A DNA stretch of 64,000 nt from DAISKN01 sp963716925 (GCA_963716925.1 CAVQUX010000010.1:1178001-1242000); one strand, 5' to 3'. Positions 1-18,628 are shown, counted from the stretch's first letter. Numbers and translations are program-made. Notes: generated from the sequence alone by a model not told the origin.

Positions 1-2979
<2,979 letters not shown>

Positions 2980-2991
2980 GAAGAGAAGAGA

Positions 2992-3075
2992 AACGCAAAG
3001 GCGCAAAGACGCAATGGCGCAAAGAAGAATCAGAACTGAACGCAAAGGCGCAATGAGAGCCAAGGCGCAAAAACA
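2992..3075. repeat. Intergenic 8-base tandem repeat (CGCAAAGR family), copy 1
   Basis: The rpoB-rpoC spacer holds degenerate 8-base units: CGCAAAGG, CGCAAAGA, CGCAATGG, CGCAAAGA, then two looser copies near 3040 and 3063. The block ends just before the GGGAGG ribosome site of rpoC (3081-3086), so it should be transcribed in the rpoBC message. A related array with both orientations lies at 52249-52510. Confidence 0.85.
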
Positions 3076-3093
3076 GATTAGGGAGGCAACAAA

Positions 3094-7278
<4,185 letters not shown>

Positions 7279-7286
7279 CGGCCTTG

Positions 7287-7320
7287 AGCCGTCAGGGATC
7301 TCTGCTGAAAGCTGACGGCT
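7287..7320 (+). terminator. Hairpin after rpoC, possible weak terminator
   Basis: AGCCGTCAG (7287-7295) pairs perfectly with CTGACGGCT (7312-7320) around a 16-base loop, 9 bases after the rpoC stop codon. No T-run follows, so intrinsic termination is doubtful. It may instead cap the 3' end of the rpoBC message or be a fragment of an intergenic repeat. Confidence 0.4.
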
Positions 7321-7336
7321 GATCGCTGTTTGGCCC

Positions 7337-7366
7337 TTGACAGACTGGCATCCTGATTGCTAGACT
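7337..7366 (+). promoter_or_regulatory. Sigma70-type promoter of the str operon
   Basis: A perfect -35 hexamer TTGACA (7337-7342) is followed by an 18-base spacer and TAGACT (7361-7366, 4 of 6 matches to TATAAT). It lies about 100 bases upstream of rpsL, after the rpoC hairpin, as expected for a separate transcription start for rpsL-rpsG-fusA-tuf. Confidence 0.65.
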
Positions 7367-7468
7367 CGGCGGGTTGTCCTGAAGCCCGATCGGCTTCGGG
7401 ATTTCCTGTTGTATCGAAAGCACTTAGGTGAACTGACTTCATTTTTGGCTTAGAAAGAGCGGGTTCCA

Positions 7469-7843
7469 TTGCCGACGTTCAGCCAGCTCGTAAGAAAGGG
7501 TCGCGAGAAGACCGGGTCCAAGACGGACAGCCCGGCGCTCCAGGGGTCTCCCCAGAGGCGCGGAGTCTGCATCCGGGTTTTCATCTCGACGCCGAAGAAG
7601 CCGAACTCGGCTCTGCGGAAGGTGGCCCGCGTCCGGCTCACGAACGGAATCGAAGTCACGACTTACATACCCGGGGTAGGCCACAACCTGCAGGAGCACT
7701 CGATCGTGCTCATCCGGGGAGGGCGGGTGAAGGATTTGCCCGGGGTGCGTTATCACGTGGTTCGCGGATCGCTCGACGCCGTGGGCGTCGACGGCCGCAA
7801 GAACGGGCGTTCGAAATATGGGACCAAACGGCCCAAGGCCTAG
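7469..7843 (+). CDS. rpsL: 30S ribosomal protein S12
   Basis: S12 of the ribosomal decoding centre, 124 residues, the normal length. The start is TTG, chosen because translation from it gives the family N-terminus MPTFSQLVRKGR. The TPKKPNSALRKVARV block, with the lysine equivalent to K43, and the GRVKDLPGVRYH block, with the lysine equivalent to K88, are both unaltered, so no streptomycin-resistance substitution is visible. First gene of the str group, 22 bases before rpsG. Confidence 0.98.
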   Translation: MPTFSQLVRKGREKTGSKTDSPALQGSPQRRGVCIRVFISTPKKPNSALRKVARVRLTNGIEVTTYIPGVGHNLQEHSIVLIRGGRVKDLPGVRYHVVRGSLDAVGVDGRKNGRSKYGTKRPKA

Positions 7844-7865
7844 CGAAACCGGGGATTGACGGAAT

Positions 7866-8336
7866 ATGCCTAGACGAAGAGAGGTTCCGCTGCGGGCTCC
7901 GCAGCCGGACCCGCTCTACAACAGCAACCTGGTTTCCAGCTTCGTGAACGTGGTGATGAAACGGGGTAAGAAGGCGACCGCGGAAGGCGTCGTCTACCGC
8001 GCATTCGACAAGATTCGCGAGCGAAGCCAGGAAGATCCGCTGAAGGTGTTCAAGAAGGCGATCGACAACATCAAGCCCACGCTCGAGGTGAAGAGCCGGC
8101 GCGTGGGCGGAAGCAACTACCAGGTTCCGGTCGAGGTCCGTCCCGAGCGGAGGACGTCGCTTTCACTTCGGTGGCTGGTCACCTACGCGCGAGAGCGCCC
8201 GGAGAAGACGATGGTCGAGAAGCTCGCGAGCGAGATTCTCGACGCCTCGCAGAACCGGGGCGGCGCGGTTAAGAAACGGGAGGATACGCACCGAATGGCG
8301 GAGGCGAACAAGGCGTTCGCCCACTACCGCTGGTAA
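7866..8336 (+). CDS. rpsG: 30S ribosomal protein S7
   Basis: S7, 156 residues, organises the 3' domain of 16S rRNA and contacts the E site. The N-terminus MPRRREVPLR, the NVVMKRGKK segment and the C-terminal HRMAEANKAFAHYRW ending are typical. In many bacteria S7 autoregulates the str operon by binding its mRNA; here a structured 150-base spacer separates it from fusA. Confidence 0.98.
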   Translation: MPRRREVPLRAPQPDPLYNSNLVSSFVNVVMKRGKKATAEGVVYRAFDKIRERSQEDPLKVFKKAIDNIKPTLEVKSRRVGGSNYQVPVEVRPERRTSLSLRWLVTYARERPEKTMVEKLASEILDASQNRGGAVKKREDTHRMAEANKAFAHYRW

Positions 8337-8405
8337 GTAGAAATACCTCTTCGAGCGCTCCGATAACCGCTCCATGGGGGAGCGAGAATCGAGCAGCTCC
8401 TGTAT

Positions 8406-8423
8406 CGGAGGCGCTAGCCTCCG
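8406..8423 (+). promoter_or_regulatory. Hairpin in the rpsG-fusA spacer
   Basis: CGGAGGC (8406-8412) and GCCTCCG (8417-8423) form a perfect 7-base-pair stem with a GCTA loop. A smaller GCTCC/GGAGC hairpin lies upstream. The spacer is long for this operon, so a leader structure controlling fusA is possible; no protein-binding site could be assigned. Confidence 0.4.
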
Positions 8424-8486
8424 GCTAAGGAACGGAAACGTTCAGTAGAGCTGTTTAGGAAAGTTTTGTCTCTAGAGTGCAAGACC

Positions 8487-10566
<2,080 letters not shown>

Positions 10567-10608
10567 GCTCGCTTTGCATCAGGCAGCGGGGCCGGGAGGA
10601 CCCCAAAG

Positions 10609-10665
10609 CCTCCCCGCGCGAAGAGCGCGGGGAGCGAGCGCGCCGAGGAGGTCGCGCGAGCACTA
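10609..10665 (+). repeat. GC-rich hairpin element upstream of tuf (copy 1)
   Basis: CTCCCCGCGC (10610-10619) and GCGCGGGGAG (10625-10634) form a perfect 10-base-pair stem with a GAAGA loop, followed by GAGCG and GCGAGCACTAAT. The same core, in the same orientation relative to the downstream gene, precedes the DUF1552 gene and the AhpD-like gene. It lies in the fusA-tuf spacer about 50 bases before the tuf start. Confidence 0.8.
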
Positions 10666-10685
10666 ATTGAAGACAGGAGACACTC

Positions 10686-11876
<1,191 letters not shown>

Positions 11877-11902
11877 CCCGCCTTCGCCGAGGCTACGGCG
11901 GG
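11877..11902 (+). repeat. Hairpin in the tuf-rpsJ spacer
   Basis: CCCGCC (11877-11882), starting at the base after the tuf stop, pairs with GGCGGG (11897-11902) around a 14-base loop. No T-run follows. It lies 32 bases before the rpsJ start and resembles short palindromic intergenic repeats; whether it acts on the message is unknown. Confidence 0.5.
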
Positions 11903-11934
11903 CAAGGCCGAAAGAAGCGAGAAAGTAGAAGAAA

Positions 11935-12270
11935 ATGGCAGTCATCAGCGAAAAAATCCGGATCCGGCTCAAGGCCTATGACTACCGGATCCTGGATCAG
12001 TCCACTCACGAGATCGTGGAGACGGCGAAACGGACGGGCGCGCGGATTGCGGGACCCATCCCGCTTCCCACCGTCAAGAACAAGTGGACGGTCCTGCGCT
12101 CGCCTCACGTGGACAAGAAGTCGCGGGAGCAGTTCGAGATCCGCACTCACAAGCGCCTCCTGGACATCTTCGAGCCCACGCCCCAGACGGTCGACGCGCT
12201 CATGCGGCTCGATCTTCCCGCGGGTGTGGACGTCGAGATCAAGGCGTTCGGCAAGGAGCATTCGAAGTAA
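11935..12270 (+). CDS. rpsJ: 30S ribosomal protein S10
   Basis: S10, about 111 residues, first gene of the S10 cluster; it sits in the 30S head and also serves as NusE in antitermination. The core RIRLKAYDYRILDQSTHEIVE (shown here as RIRLKAYDYR and STHEIVETAK), GPIPLPT and HVDKKSREQFEIRTHKR are the family signatures. A short tail (FGKEHSK) extends the C-terminus. The spacer to tuf is only 58 bases, so transcription probably runs through from the str group. Confidence 0.98.
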   Translation: MAVISEKIRIRLKAYDYRILDQSTHEIVETAKRTGARIAGPIPLPTVKNKWTVLRSPHVDKKSREQFEIRTHKRLLDIFEPTPQTVDALMRLDLPAGVDVEIKAFGKEHSK

Positions 12271-12285
12271 ATCGCCGGGTCGAGA

Positions 12286-12972
12286 ATGGACAAGATCATG
12301 ACTGGGATCATCGGTAGGAAGCTGGGCATGACCCAGAGGTTCGCGGAGGACGGCTCGGTCGTTCCCGTGACCGTGCTCAAGGCGGGCCCCTGCGTCGTGG
12401 TGCAGCGAAAAACCAAGGCAACCGACGGCTACGACGCGATCCAGGTGGGACTGGTGGAGCCGGGGCGGCGAACGAGGGCCAGCAAGCCCCAGGAGGGCCA
12501 CTTCAAGAAGTCCGGCTCGGCGCCCTGCCGGGTGCTGCGCGAGTTCGGCCTCGGGAGCGGACCAGGTGAGCCGAGTGAGGACGAGCCCAAGGTCGGCGAC
12601 TCGATCAAGGTGAGCCTCTTCAGCAAGTCCGAGAAGGTGAACGTGAGCGGCGTGAGCAAGGGCAAGGGCTTCGCCGGTGTCGTGAAGCGGCATCATTTCC
12701 GCGGAGGGCGGGCCACCCACGGCTCGATGTTCCATCGGGCTCCGGGCTCGATCGGCGCCTCGGCGTTTCCCTCGCGAGTTCTTCCCGGCATGCGCGCCGC
12801 CGGGCATATGGGCCAGGACAACGTGACGGCGAAGAACCTCGAGGTGGTGGAAGTGATCGAGGAGCAGGATCTGCTCCTGGTGAAGGGCGCGGTGCCCGGG
12901 GCCAACGGAACCTACGTCGAGATCGTGAAATGCCGGGAGCGCGTCAAGAAACCCGGTAAACCGAGTAAGTAA
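12286..12972 (+). CDS. rplC: 50S ribosomal protein L3
   Basis: L3, 228 residues from ATG 12286; a second ATG at 12298 gives MTGIIGRKLGMTQ, the usual family N-terminus, and may be the real start. The GGRATHGS block near residue 146 and the VLPGMRAAGHMG segment reach the peptidyl-transferase centre and identify the family. It lies 15 bases after rpsJ and 17 before rplD. Confidence 0.97.
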   Translation: MDKIMTGIIGRKLGMTQRFAEDGSVVPVTVLKAGPCVVVQRKTKATDGYDAIQVGLVEPGRRTRASKPQEGHFKKSGSAPCRVLREFGLGSGPGEPSEDEPKVGDSIKVSLFSKSEKVNVSGVSKGKGFAGVVKRHHFRGGRATHGSMFHRAPGSIGASAFPSRVLPGMRAAGHMGQDNVTAKNLEVVEVIEEQDLLLVKGAVPGANGTYVEIVKCRERVKKPGKPSK

Positions 12973-12989
12973 GGTCACAGGAGTCAAGG

Positions 12990-13619
12990 ATGCCAAGCGT
13001 TCCTCTGGTAGACGTCGCCTCCGGATCACGCGGCGAGAAAACGCTCGACGAGAGCGTGTTCGGCGTGTCCCCGAACCGGCACCTGCTGTACGAGGCGGTG
13101 AAGCACTATCGCGCCGGACTCCACCGCGGGACCCACGCCACCAAGAATCGGGCGTTGGTCTCGGGCGGTGGCAAGAAGCCCTGGCGCCAGAAGGGCACCG
13201 GCCGGGCGCGCGTCGGCTCGTCGCGAAACCCGCTCTGGAGGAAGGGCGGGACGGTGTTCGGTCCCGAGCCGCGCGACTACGGATACAAGCTGAACGGCAA
13301 AGTCCAGCGGGGAGCGCTCCGCTCCGCGCTGTCGCTCCGGGTCAAGGAGGACGCGGTGACCGTGGTTCAAGGCCTCGGTCCCGACAAGCCGAGCACCAAG
13401 GCGCTGAAGGGAAAGCTCGACGATCTGGGCGTGCTCTCCGGCAAGGTCCTGCTGGTCGAGGTGAGGCCCTCCGAGGCCCTCAGCCTTTCGGCCCGCAACC
13501 TGCCCAGCGTCGAGGTTCGATCGGTCGCGGGACTCCACGCCTACGACGTTCTCGCGGCGAAGAGGATCGTGCTGTCCGAGGAGGCCGCGGCCCAGCTTAC
13601 CGAGAGGCTTTCGCGATGA
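12990..13619 (+). CDS. rplD: 50S ribosomal protein L4
   Basis: L4, 209 residues, lines the exit tunnel. An AGGAGTCAAGG site precedes the ATG. The long basic loop RGTHATKNRALVSGGGKKPW, followed by RQKGTGRARVGS, is the tunnel extension. L4 is the autoregulator of the S10 operon in enterobacteria; no such leader was recognised here. The stop overlaps the rplW start by 4 bases (ATGA). Confidence 0.97.
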   Translation: MPSVPLVDVASGSRGEKTLDESVFGVSPNRHLLYEAVKHYRAGLHRGTHATKNRALVSGGGKKPWRQKGTGRARVGSSRNPLWRKGGTVFGPEPRDYGYKLNGKVQRGALRSALSLRVKEDAVTVVQGLGPDKPSTKALKGKLDDLGVLSGKVLLVEVRPSEALSLSARNLPSVEVRSVAGLHAYDVLAAKRIVLSEEAAAQLTERLSR

Positions 13620-13906
13620 AGATGCACGACGTGATCTACGGTCCGCTGATCACCGAGAAGGCGGCGATGTCGAAGGACGACCACCGCACATTGAGCTTCA
13701 AGGTCTCCTCGAGCGCGAACAAGACGGAGATCAAGAAGGCGGTCGAGAAGCTGTTCGGAGTCAAGGTGAGCGCCGTCCGGACCGCGAGCGTAGGGGGAAA
13801 GCTCAAGCGCTACGGGCGGTTCGAGGGGCGAAGGCCCGACTGGAAGAAGGCTTTCGTGACCCTGCGTGAAGGCGAGAAGATGATCGAGTTCTTCGAGGGA
13901 GTCTGA
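13616..13906 (+). CDS. rplW: 50S ribosomal protein L23
   Basis: L23, 96 residues, forms the docking site for trigger factor and SRP at the tunnel exit. VIYGPLITEKAAM at the N-terminus and the FEGRRPDWKKAFVTL segment are typical. It starts inside the rplD stop codon (ATGA), indicating translational coupling. Confidence 0.97.
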   Translation: MKMHDVIYGPLITEKAAMSKDDHRTLSFKVSSSANKTEIKKAVEKLFGVKVSAVRTASVGGKLKRYGRFEGRRPDWKKAFVTLREGEKMIEFFEGV

Positions 13907-13913
13907 TACACCG

Positions 13914-14747
13914 ATGCCACTCAAGAAGTACAGCCCCACGTCGCCGGGCCGGCGGTTTTTCACCGTCCAGAGCTTCGAGGAGCTCACGGAGACGAGGCCT
14001 CTCAAGTCCCTTACCGAGCCCAAGCACGAGCGGGGAGGGAGAAACCACAACGGCCGCATCACCGTGCGTTTTCGGGGGGGCGGCCACAAACAGCGGTACC
14101 GCATCATCGACTTCAAGCGGCCGAAGCTCGAAGTGCCGGGGAAGGTCGCGGCGATCGAGTACGACCCCAACCGCTCGGCGCGCATCGCCCGGATTCACTA
14201 CGCCGACGGAGAGAAGAATTACATCCTCCACCCCGTGGGCTTGAAAGTGGGCGATACGGTGATCGCGAGCAACGTCGCGGACATTCTGCCGGGCAACTGC
14301 CTGCAGCTCGAGTTCATTCCCCTGGGTACCACGGTGCACAACATCGAGCTCAAGCCGGGGAAAGGCGGCCAGATGGCGCGAAGCGCCGGCGCGGGGGCGC
14401 AGGTCGTAGCCAAGGAAGGACAGTACACCACGCTCAAGCTTCCGTCGGGCGAGGTCCGTATCGTTCACAAGCGGTGCCGGGCGACGGTGGGGCAGGTGGG
14501 GAACCTGGAGCACGAGAACATCTCCATCGGGAAGGCAGGGCGGAAGCGCTGGATGGGGCGGAGACCCCATAACCGCGGTGTCTCGATGAATCCCGTCGAT
14601 CATCCGCACGGCGGAGGAGAAGGGCGCACTTCGGGAGGGCGGCACCCGGTGAGCCCCTGGGGCGTTCCCACCAAGGGATACAAGACTCGCAACAACAAGC
14701 GGACCGACGAGTTCATCGTGCGCCGCCGCGGCAAGAACCGAGGTTAG
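13914..14747 (+). CDS. rplB: 50S ribosomal protein L2
   Basis: L2, 277 residues, needed for subunit joining and peptidyl transfer. The NGRITVRFRGGGHKQRYR block and the C-terminal VDHPHGGGEGR motif, containing the histidine important for activity, are intact. It follows rplW after 7 bases and precedes rpsS by 3. Confidence 0.98.
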   Translation: MPLKKYSPTSPGRRFFTVQSFEELTETRPLKSLTEPKHERGGRNHNGRITVRFRGGGHKQRYRIIDFKRPKLEVPGKVAAIEYDPNRSARIARIHYADGEKNYILHPVGLKVGDTVIASNVADILPGNCLQLEFIPLGTTVHNIELKPGKGGQMARSAGAGAQVVAKEGQYTTLKLPSGEVRIVHKRCRATVGQVGNLEHENISIGKAGRKRWMGRRPHNRGVSMNPVDHPHGGGEGRTSGGRHPVSPWGVPTKGYKTRNNKRTDEFIVRRRGKNRG

Positions 14748-14750
14748 AGC

Positions 14751-15056
14751 ATGTCCAGATCGCTGAAGAAGGGGCCCTTCGTCGACGACAGCCTCCTGAA
14801 GAAAATCGAGGCGATGAACGATGGGGGCGACAAGAAAGTGGTGAAGACCTGGTCGCGCCGATCGACGGTGATTCCGGAGATGGTGGGGCATACCCTCGCC
14901 GTGCACAACGGGAAGAAGTTCATTCCGGTATACGTGACCGAGAACATGGTGGGTCACAAGCTCGGCGAGTTCTCGCCGACCCGGACGTTCCGCGGCCACA
15001 CTACCAAGACCGGAAAAGAAGCGAAGATGGCGGCGGCCGCAGCGCCGGCCAAGTGA
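14751..15056 (+). CDS. rpsS: 30S ribosomal protein S19
   Basis: S19, 101 residues, binds the 30S head beside S13. The N-terminus MSRSLKKGPFVDDSLL and the core TWSRRSTVIPEMVGHT are family signatures, and TFRGHT is present near the end. The C-terminal tail is Ala and Lys rich (KMAAAAAPAK). A structured 89-base spacer separates it from rplV. Confidence 0.98.
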   Translation: MSRSLKKGPFVDDSLLKKIEAMNDGGDKKVVKTWSRRSTVIPEMVGHTLAVHNGKKFIPVYVTENMVGHKLGEFSPTRTFRGHTTKTGKEAKMAAAAAPAK

Positions 15057-15086
15057 GGATGAGGGGGAGCTTGCGAGGACCTGTGG

Positions 15087-15127
15087 AGCGAGACCGGGCC
15101 CGGCCGCCTTCGCGGCGCTTCGGCTCG
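15087..15127 (+). promoter_or_regulatory. Hairpin in the rpsS-rplV spacer
   Basis: GCCGC (15102-15106) and GCGGC (15111-15115) form a stem with a CTTC loop, inside an outer GCGAG/CTCGC pair (15087-15091 with 15123-15127). It is followed by CACTAGAGAGGA and the rplV start, much as the tuf element is followed by CACTAATTGAAG. It may be a diverged member of the hairpin family or a local leader. Confidence 0.4.
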
Positions 15128-15145
15128 CACTAGAGAGGATTGCAG

Positions 15146-15505
15146 ATGGTAGAAGCAAAGGCGACCGCCAAGTACGTTCGGGGATCGTCGCAGAAGGCGC
15201 GCCTGGTCATCGATCTCATTCGGGGAAAACGGGCGGCGGAAGCTCTCGCGATCCTCCAGAACACCAACAAGCGGGCCTGCGGTCCGCTGGAGAAGGTGCT
15301 GCGCTCGGCCATCGCCAACGCCCAGCAGAAGGCGGTGGAACAGGCGAAGCGCATCGACGAGGACGATCTGGTGGTATCGGCGGCCTACGCCAACCCCGGG
15401 CCCTCGCTCAAGCGAATCCGGCCGGCGCCCATGGGCCGCGCCTACCGCGTGGTGCACCGCACGACGCATCTGACGGTCCAGGTTTCGGAGAAAGAAGAGG
15501 ATTAG
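15146..15505 (+). CDS. rplV: 50S ribosomal protein L22
   Basis: L22, 119 residues, an assembly protein whose loop lines the exit tunnel. ATG 15146 is chosen over a TTG two codons upstream because AGAGAGGA ends 6 bases before it. The core KYVRGSSQKARLVIDLIRGK (a family signature) and the loop segment SLKRIRPAPMGRAYRV are present. Confidence 0.96.
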   Translation: MVEAKATAKYVRGSSQKARLVIDLIRGKRAAEALAILQNTNKRACGPLEKVLRSAIANAQQKAVEQAKRIDEDDLVVSAAYANPGPSLKRIRPAPMGRAYRVVHRTTHLTVQVSEKEED

Positions 15506-15507
15506 AG

Positions 15508-16200
15508 ATGGGACAGAAAGTCCACCCCTTCGGGTTCCGCCTCGGCTACAACAAGACCTGGCGCTCGCGCTGGTACGCCGAGAAGGACTACGCGAAGCTG
15601 TTGCACGAGGACTTGAGGCTGAAAGTACAGCTCAAGCGGCGGTTCTCCCACGCGGGCGTCTCCCGGGTCGAGATCGAGCGGGCGGCGAACAAGCTGAAGA
15701 TCAACATCCACACTTCGCGCCCGGGGATCATCATCGGCCGCAAGGGGACCGAGGTCGACAAGCTCAAGCAGGAGATCCAGGCCAAGACGCAGCGCGAGGT
15801 CTACATCAACATCATCGAAGTCGCGAAGCCGGAGCTCGATGCCCAGCTGGTGGCGGAGTCGATCGCGCTCCAGCTCGAGAAGCGAATCGCCTTCCGCCGC
15901 GCGATGCGGAAGGCCGTCGACTCCACGCTCCGCTTCGGCGCCAAGGGCATCCGGGTGCGCTGCGCCGGACGTCTGAACGGGGCGGAGATCGCGCGCTCGG
16001 AATGGTACCTCCTGGGACAGCTTCCGCTGCACACCCTCAGGGCCGACATCGACTACGGGTTCGCCGAGGCCTTCACCACCTATGGACAGATCGGGGTGAA
16101 GTGCTGGATCTACAAGGGGGAATCGATCCCGCTCGGTCCTTCGGCCCGCGCAGAGGCGCCGGCGCCGCCGCGTTCCCGCGCGCCGCGCAAAGTGGAGTAG
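15508..16200 (+). CDS. rpsC: 30S ribosomal protein S3
   Basis: S3, 230 residues, at the mRNA entry tunnel. The start MGQKVHPFGFRLG, the KH motif SRPGIIIGRKGTEVDKL and the C-terminal RCAGRLNGAEIARSEW block identify it. The tail after residue ~210 is short and rich in Pro, Ala and Arg, a common variable extension. It starts 2 bases after the rplV stop. Confidence 0.98.
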   Translation: MGQKVHPFGFRLGYNKTWRSRWYAEKDYAKLLHEDLRLKVQLKRRFSHAGVSRVEIERAANKLKINIHTSRPGIIIGRKGTEVDKLKQEIQAKTQREVYINIIEVAKPELDAQLVAESIALQLEKRIAFRRAMRKAVDSTLRFGAKGIRVRCAGRLNGAEIARSEWYLLGQLPLHTLRADIDYGFAEAFTTYGQIGVKCWIYKGESIPLGPSARAEAPAPPRSRAPRKVE

Positions 16201-16206
16201 TTCGTC

Positions 16207-16629
16207 ATGCTGCAACCGAAGAAAGTCAAGTTCCGAAAGCAGCAGCGGGGCCGCATGAAGGGCAAGGCCTGGAAAGGCCATACCGTCGCTTTCGGAGACT
16301 ACGGGCTCAAGGTGCTCGAGCCCGGCTGGATCACGGATCGACAGATCGAGGCGGCCCGCGTCGCCATTACCCGCTTCGTGAAGCGCAGCGGGCGCGTCTG
16401 GATCCGGGTGTTTCCCGACAAACCGGTGACCAAGAAGCCCCAGGAAACTCGAATGGGAAAGGGCAAAGGCGCTCCCGAGGGCTGGGTCGCGGTGGTGAAG
16501 CCCGGGCGGGTGCTGTACGAGATGGAAGGGGTCACGGCCGACGTGGCCAAAGAGGCGATGCGGCTCGCGGGACACAAGCTCGGGATCAAGACCAAGTTCG
16601 TGACCCGGTTCGAGGAGGCGGAGCGGTGA
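16207..16629 (+). CDS. rplP: 50S ribosomal protein L16
   Basis: L16, 140 residues, contacts the A-site tRNA elbow. The N-terminus MLQPKKVKFRKQQRGRMKG and the ETRMGKGKGAPEGWVAVVKPGR block (given here as RMGKGKGAPEGW) are conserved. The stop codon overlaps the rpmC start (GTGA). Confidence 0.98.
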   Translation: MLQPKKVKFRKQQRGRMKGKAWKGHTVAFGDYGLKVLEPGWITDRQIEAARVAITRFVKRSGRVWIRVFPDKPVTKKPQETRMGKGKGAPEGWVAVVKPGRVLYEMEGVTADVAKEAMRLAGHKLGIKTKFVTRFEEAER

Positions 16630-16817
16630 AAGTCGAGAAAATCCGAGAGCTCAAGAACGAGGAGCTCGAGACCCGGGTGGAGGAGCTCGAGGAGGAGATC
16701 TTCCGCGCCCGGATCCAGAAAGAGACCGGACAGCTCGATCAGATGGGCAAGGTCCGCAACCTGCGACGCGATCTCGCGAAGGTCAAGACGGTCCTACGCG
16801 AGCGCCAGGCGAGTTGA
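16626..16817 (+). CDS. rpmC: 50S ribosomal protein L29
   Basis: L29, 63 residues, a helical hairpin at the tunnel exit next to L23. GTG start at 16626, overlapping the rplP stop. The sequence has the family pattern: KIRELKNEELETRVEELEEE then a TGQLDQMGKVRNLRRDLAKVKT helix, ending RERQAS. The size is normal for the family. Confidence 0.95.
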   Translation: MKVEKIRELKNEELETRVEELEEEIFRARIQKETGQLDQMGKVRNLRRDLAKVKTVLRERQAS

Positions 16818-16857
16818 CCCAGTTGAGGATCCATAAGTCTGGATCGAGAGGTAGGAA

Positions 16858-17180
16858 ATGGCGAAGGTAACGAAGGTCGGCATAGTCACCAGCAACAAGA
16901 TGAACAAGTCCGCGGTGGTCGCGGTCGAGAGGCTGGTTCGCCATCCGCTCTACAAGCGGGCGTTCAAGAAGACCTCGACGTTCATGATTCACGACGAGGA
17001 GAACCGCTGCAAGATCGGCGATCGGGTGCGCATCGTCGAATGCCGGCCGCTGTCCAAGAACAAACGATGGCGGCTGGTGGAGATTCTCCGGTCGTCCCAG
17101 GTCGAGCCGGAATCTCCCGCGCGACACCGCGGGCCCGGCCTGAACGGGGAAAACCACGAAACCAGCTGGGGATTGAAACC

Positions 17181-17184
<4 letters not shown>
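16858..17184 (+). CDS. rpsQ: 30S ribosomal protein S17
   Basis: S17, 108 residues, longer than the usual ~85. The core is typical: KVGIVTSNKMNKSAVVAVER, RHPLYKRAFKKTSTFMIHDE and GDRVRIVECRPLSKNKRW. The last ~30 residues (EPESPARHRGPGLNGENHETSW) are a non-conserved extension which ends by overlapping the rplN start (ATGA). A GGTAGG site precedes the ATG. Confidence 0.96.
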
Positions 17185-17549
<365 letters not shown>

Positions 17550-17551
17550 TC

Positions 17552-17881
17552 GTGTCAATCCGACTTCACATTCGCAAGAACGACCAGGTCGAAGTTCGTT
17601 CGGGGAAGGACCGGGGCAAGCGCGGGAGGGTGCTGCGCATCATGCCCGCGCGCTCGCGCGCCATCGTCGAGCGCATCAACATGCTGAAGCGGCACACCCG
17701 GCCGAATCCCCAGCGCAACATCAAGGGCGGGGTAGTCGAGCGCGAGGCTTCGCTCCACGTTTCGAAGCTTTCGATCGTCTGCCCCGAGTGCAACAAACCC
17801 ACCCGGGTCCGCCACAAGACGTTGTCGGACGGGAGAAAAGTGCGCACCTGCGCCGCCTGCGACGGAGTGATCGACAAATGA
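17552..17881 (+). CDS. rplX: 50S ribosomal protein L24
   Basis: L24, 109 residues, an early assembly protein with a KOW motif (VRSGKDRGKRGRVLRI). GTG start. The C-terminal half keeps the four-cysteine zinc-ribbon type (CPEC near residue 75 and CAAC near residue 101), the zinc-binding form of the family. Overlaps rplE by 4 bases (ATGA). Confidence 0.96.
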   Translation: MSIRLHIRKNDQVEVRSGKDRGKRGRVLRIMPARSRAIVERINMLKRHTRPNPQRNIKGGVVEREASLHVSKLSIVCPECNKPTRVRHKTLSDGRKVRTCAACDGVIDK

Positions 17882-18420
17882 GCCGTCTGGAAAAGCAGTA
17901 TCACGAGACCATCCGTCCCCAGCTGATGAAGGATCTCGAGATCGAGAACGTATGGGCCGTTCCCCGCATGAAGAAGGTCGTGGTCAACGTGGGTGTCGGG
18001 GAGGCGTCCCAGAACATCAAGCTCCTCGACGCCGCTATGGAGGAGCTCGCGGCGATCACCGGACAACGGCCGGTGATGCGTCGGGCGCGGAAGTCCATCG
18101 CCGCCTTCAAGCTTCGCGAGGGGCAGCCGGTGGGCGCCACCGTGACCTTGCGCGGCAAGCGCATGTGGGAGTTCATCGATCGTCTGGTGAACGTGGCTCT
18201 TCCCCGCGTCCGCGATTTCCGCGGGGTTCCCACCAAGGCGTTCGACGGCCGGGGAAACTACACCATGGGTCTCGAGGATCAGCTCATTTTTCCGGAGATC
18301 GATTATTCCCGGGTAAGCCAGAGCCGGGGGATGAACATTACTTTCGTGACCACTTCGCGGAACGATCAGGGGGCCCGACGGCTTCTCGAGCTCCTGGGCC
18401 TGCCGTTCCGCCGCAACTAG
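17878..18420 (+). CDS. rplE: 50S ribosomal protein L5
   Basis: L5, 180 residues, binds 5S rRNA and the P-site tRNA. ATG 17878 overlaps the rplX stop and gives the family start MSRLEKQYHETIRPQLM. VVVNVGVGEAS, the RVRDFRGV block and GNYTMGLEDQLIFPEI are conserved. The C-terminal LLELLGLPFRRN ending is typical. Confidence 0.97.
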   Translation: MSRLEKQYHETIRPQLMKDLEIENVWAVPRMKKVVVNVGVGEASQNIKLLDAAMEELAAITGQRPVMRRARKSIAAFKLREGQPVGATVTLRGKRMWEFIDRLVNVALPRVRDFRGVPTKAFDGRGNYTMGLEDQLIFPEIDYSRVSQSRGMNITFVTTSRNDQGARRLLELLGLPFRRN

Positions 18421-18442
18421 ATTCGACTGGGAGGCAAAACCA

Positions 18443-18628
18443 TTGGCAAGCAAATCCGCCATCGCCAAGACGCTGCGCAAACCGAAGTTCAAGGTTCGGG
18501 TGAAGAGCCGCTGCAACAGCTGCGGACGGCCGCGGGCGTTTCTGAGGAAGTTCAAGCTGTGCCGGCTTTGCTTCCGGAAGCTCGCCCTCGCGGGGGACAT
18601 CCCCGGGCTGATGAAGTCGAGCTGGTGA
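18443..18628 (+). CDS. rpsZ: 30S ribosomal protein S14, zinc-binding short type
   Basis: S14 type Z, 61 residues. Zinc ligands are visible as CNSCGR near residue 24 and CRLCFR near residue 40, and the ending IPGLMKSSW is typical. TTG start with GGGAGG at 18429-18434. The short zinc form is ordinary in this operon position. Confidence 0.97.
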   Translation: MASKSAIAKTLRKPKFKVRVKSRCNSCGRPRAFLRKFKLCRLCFRKLALAGDIPGLMKSSW

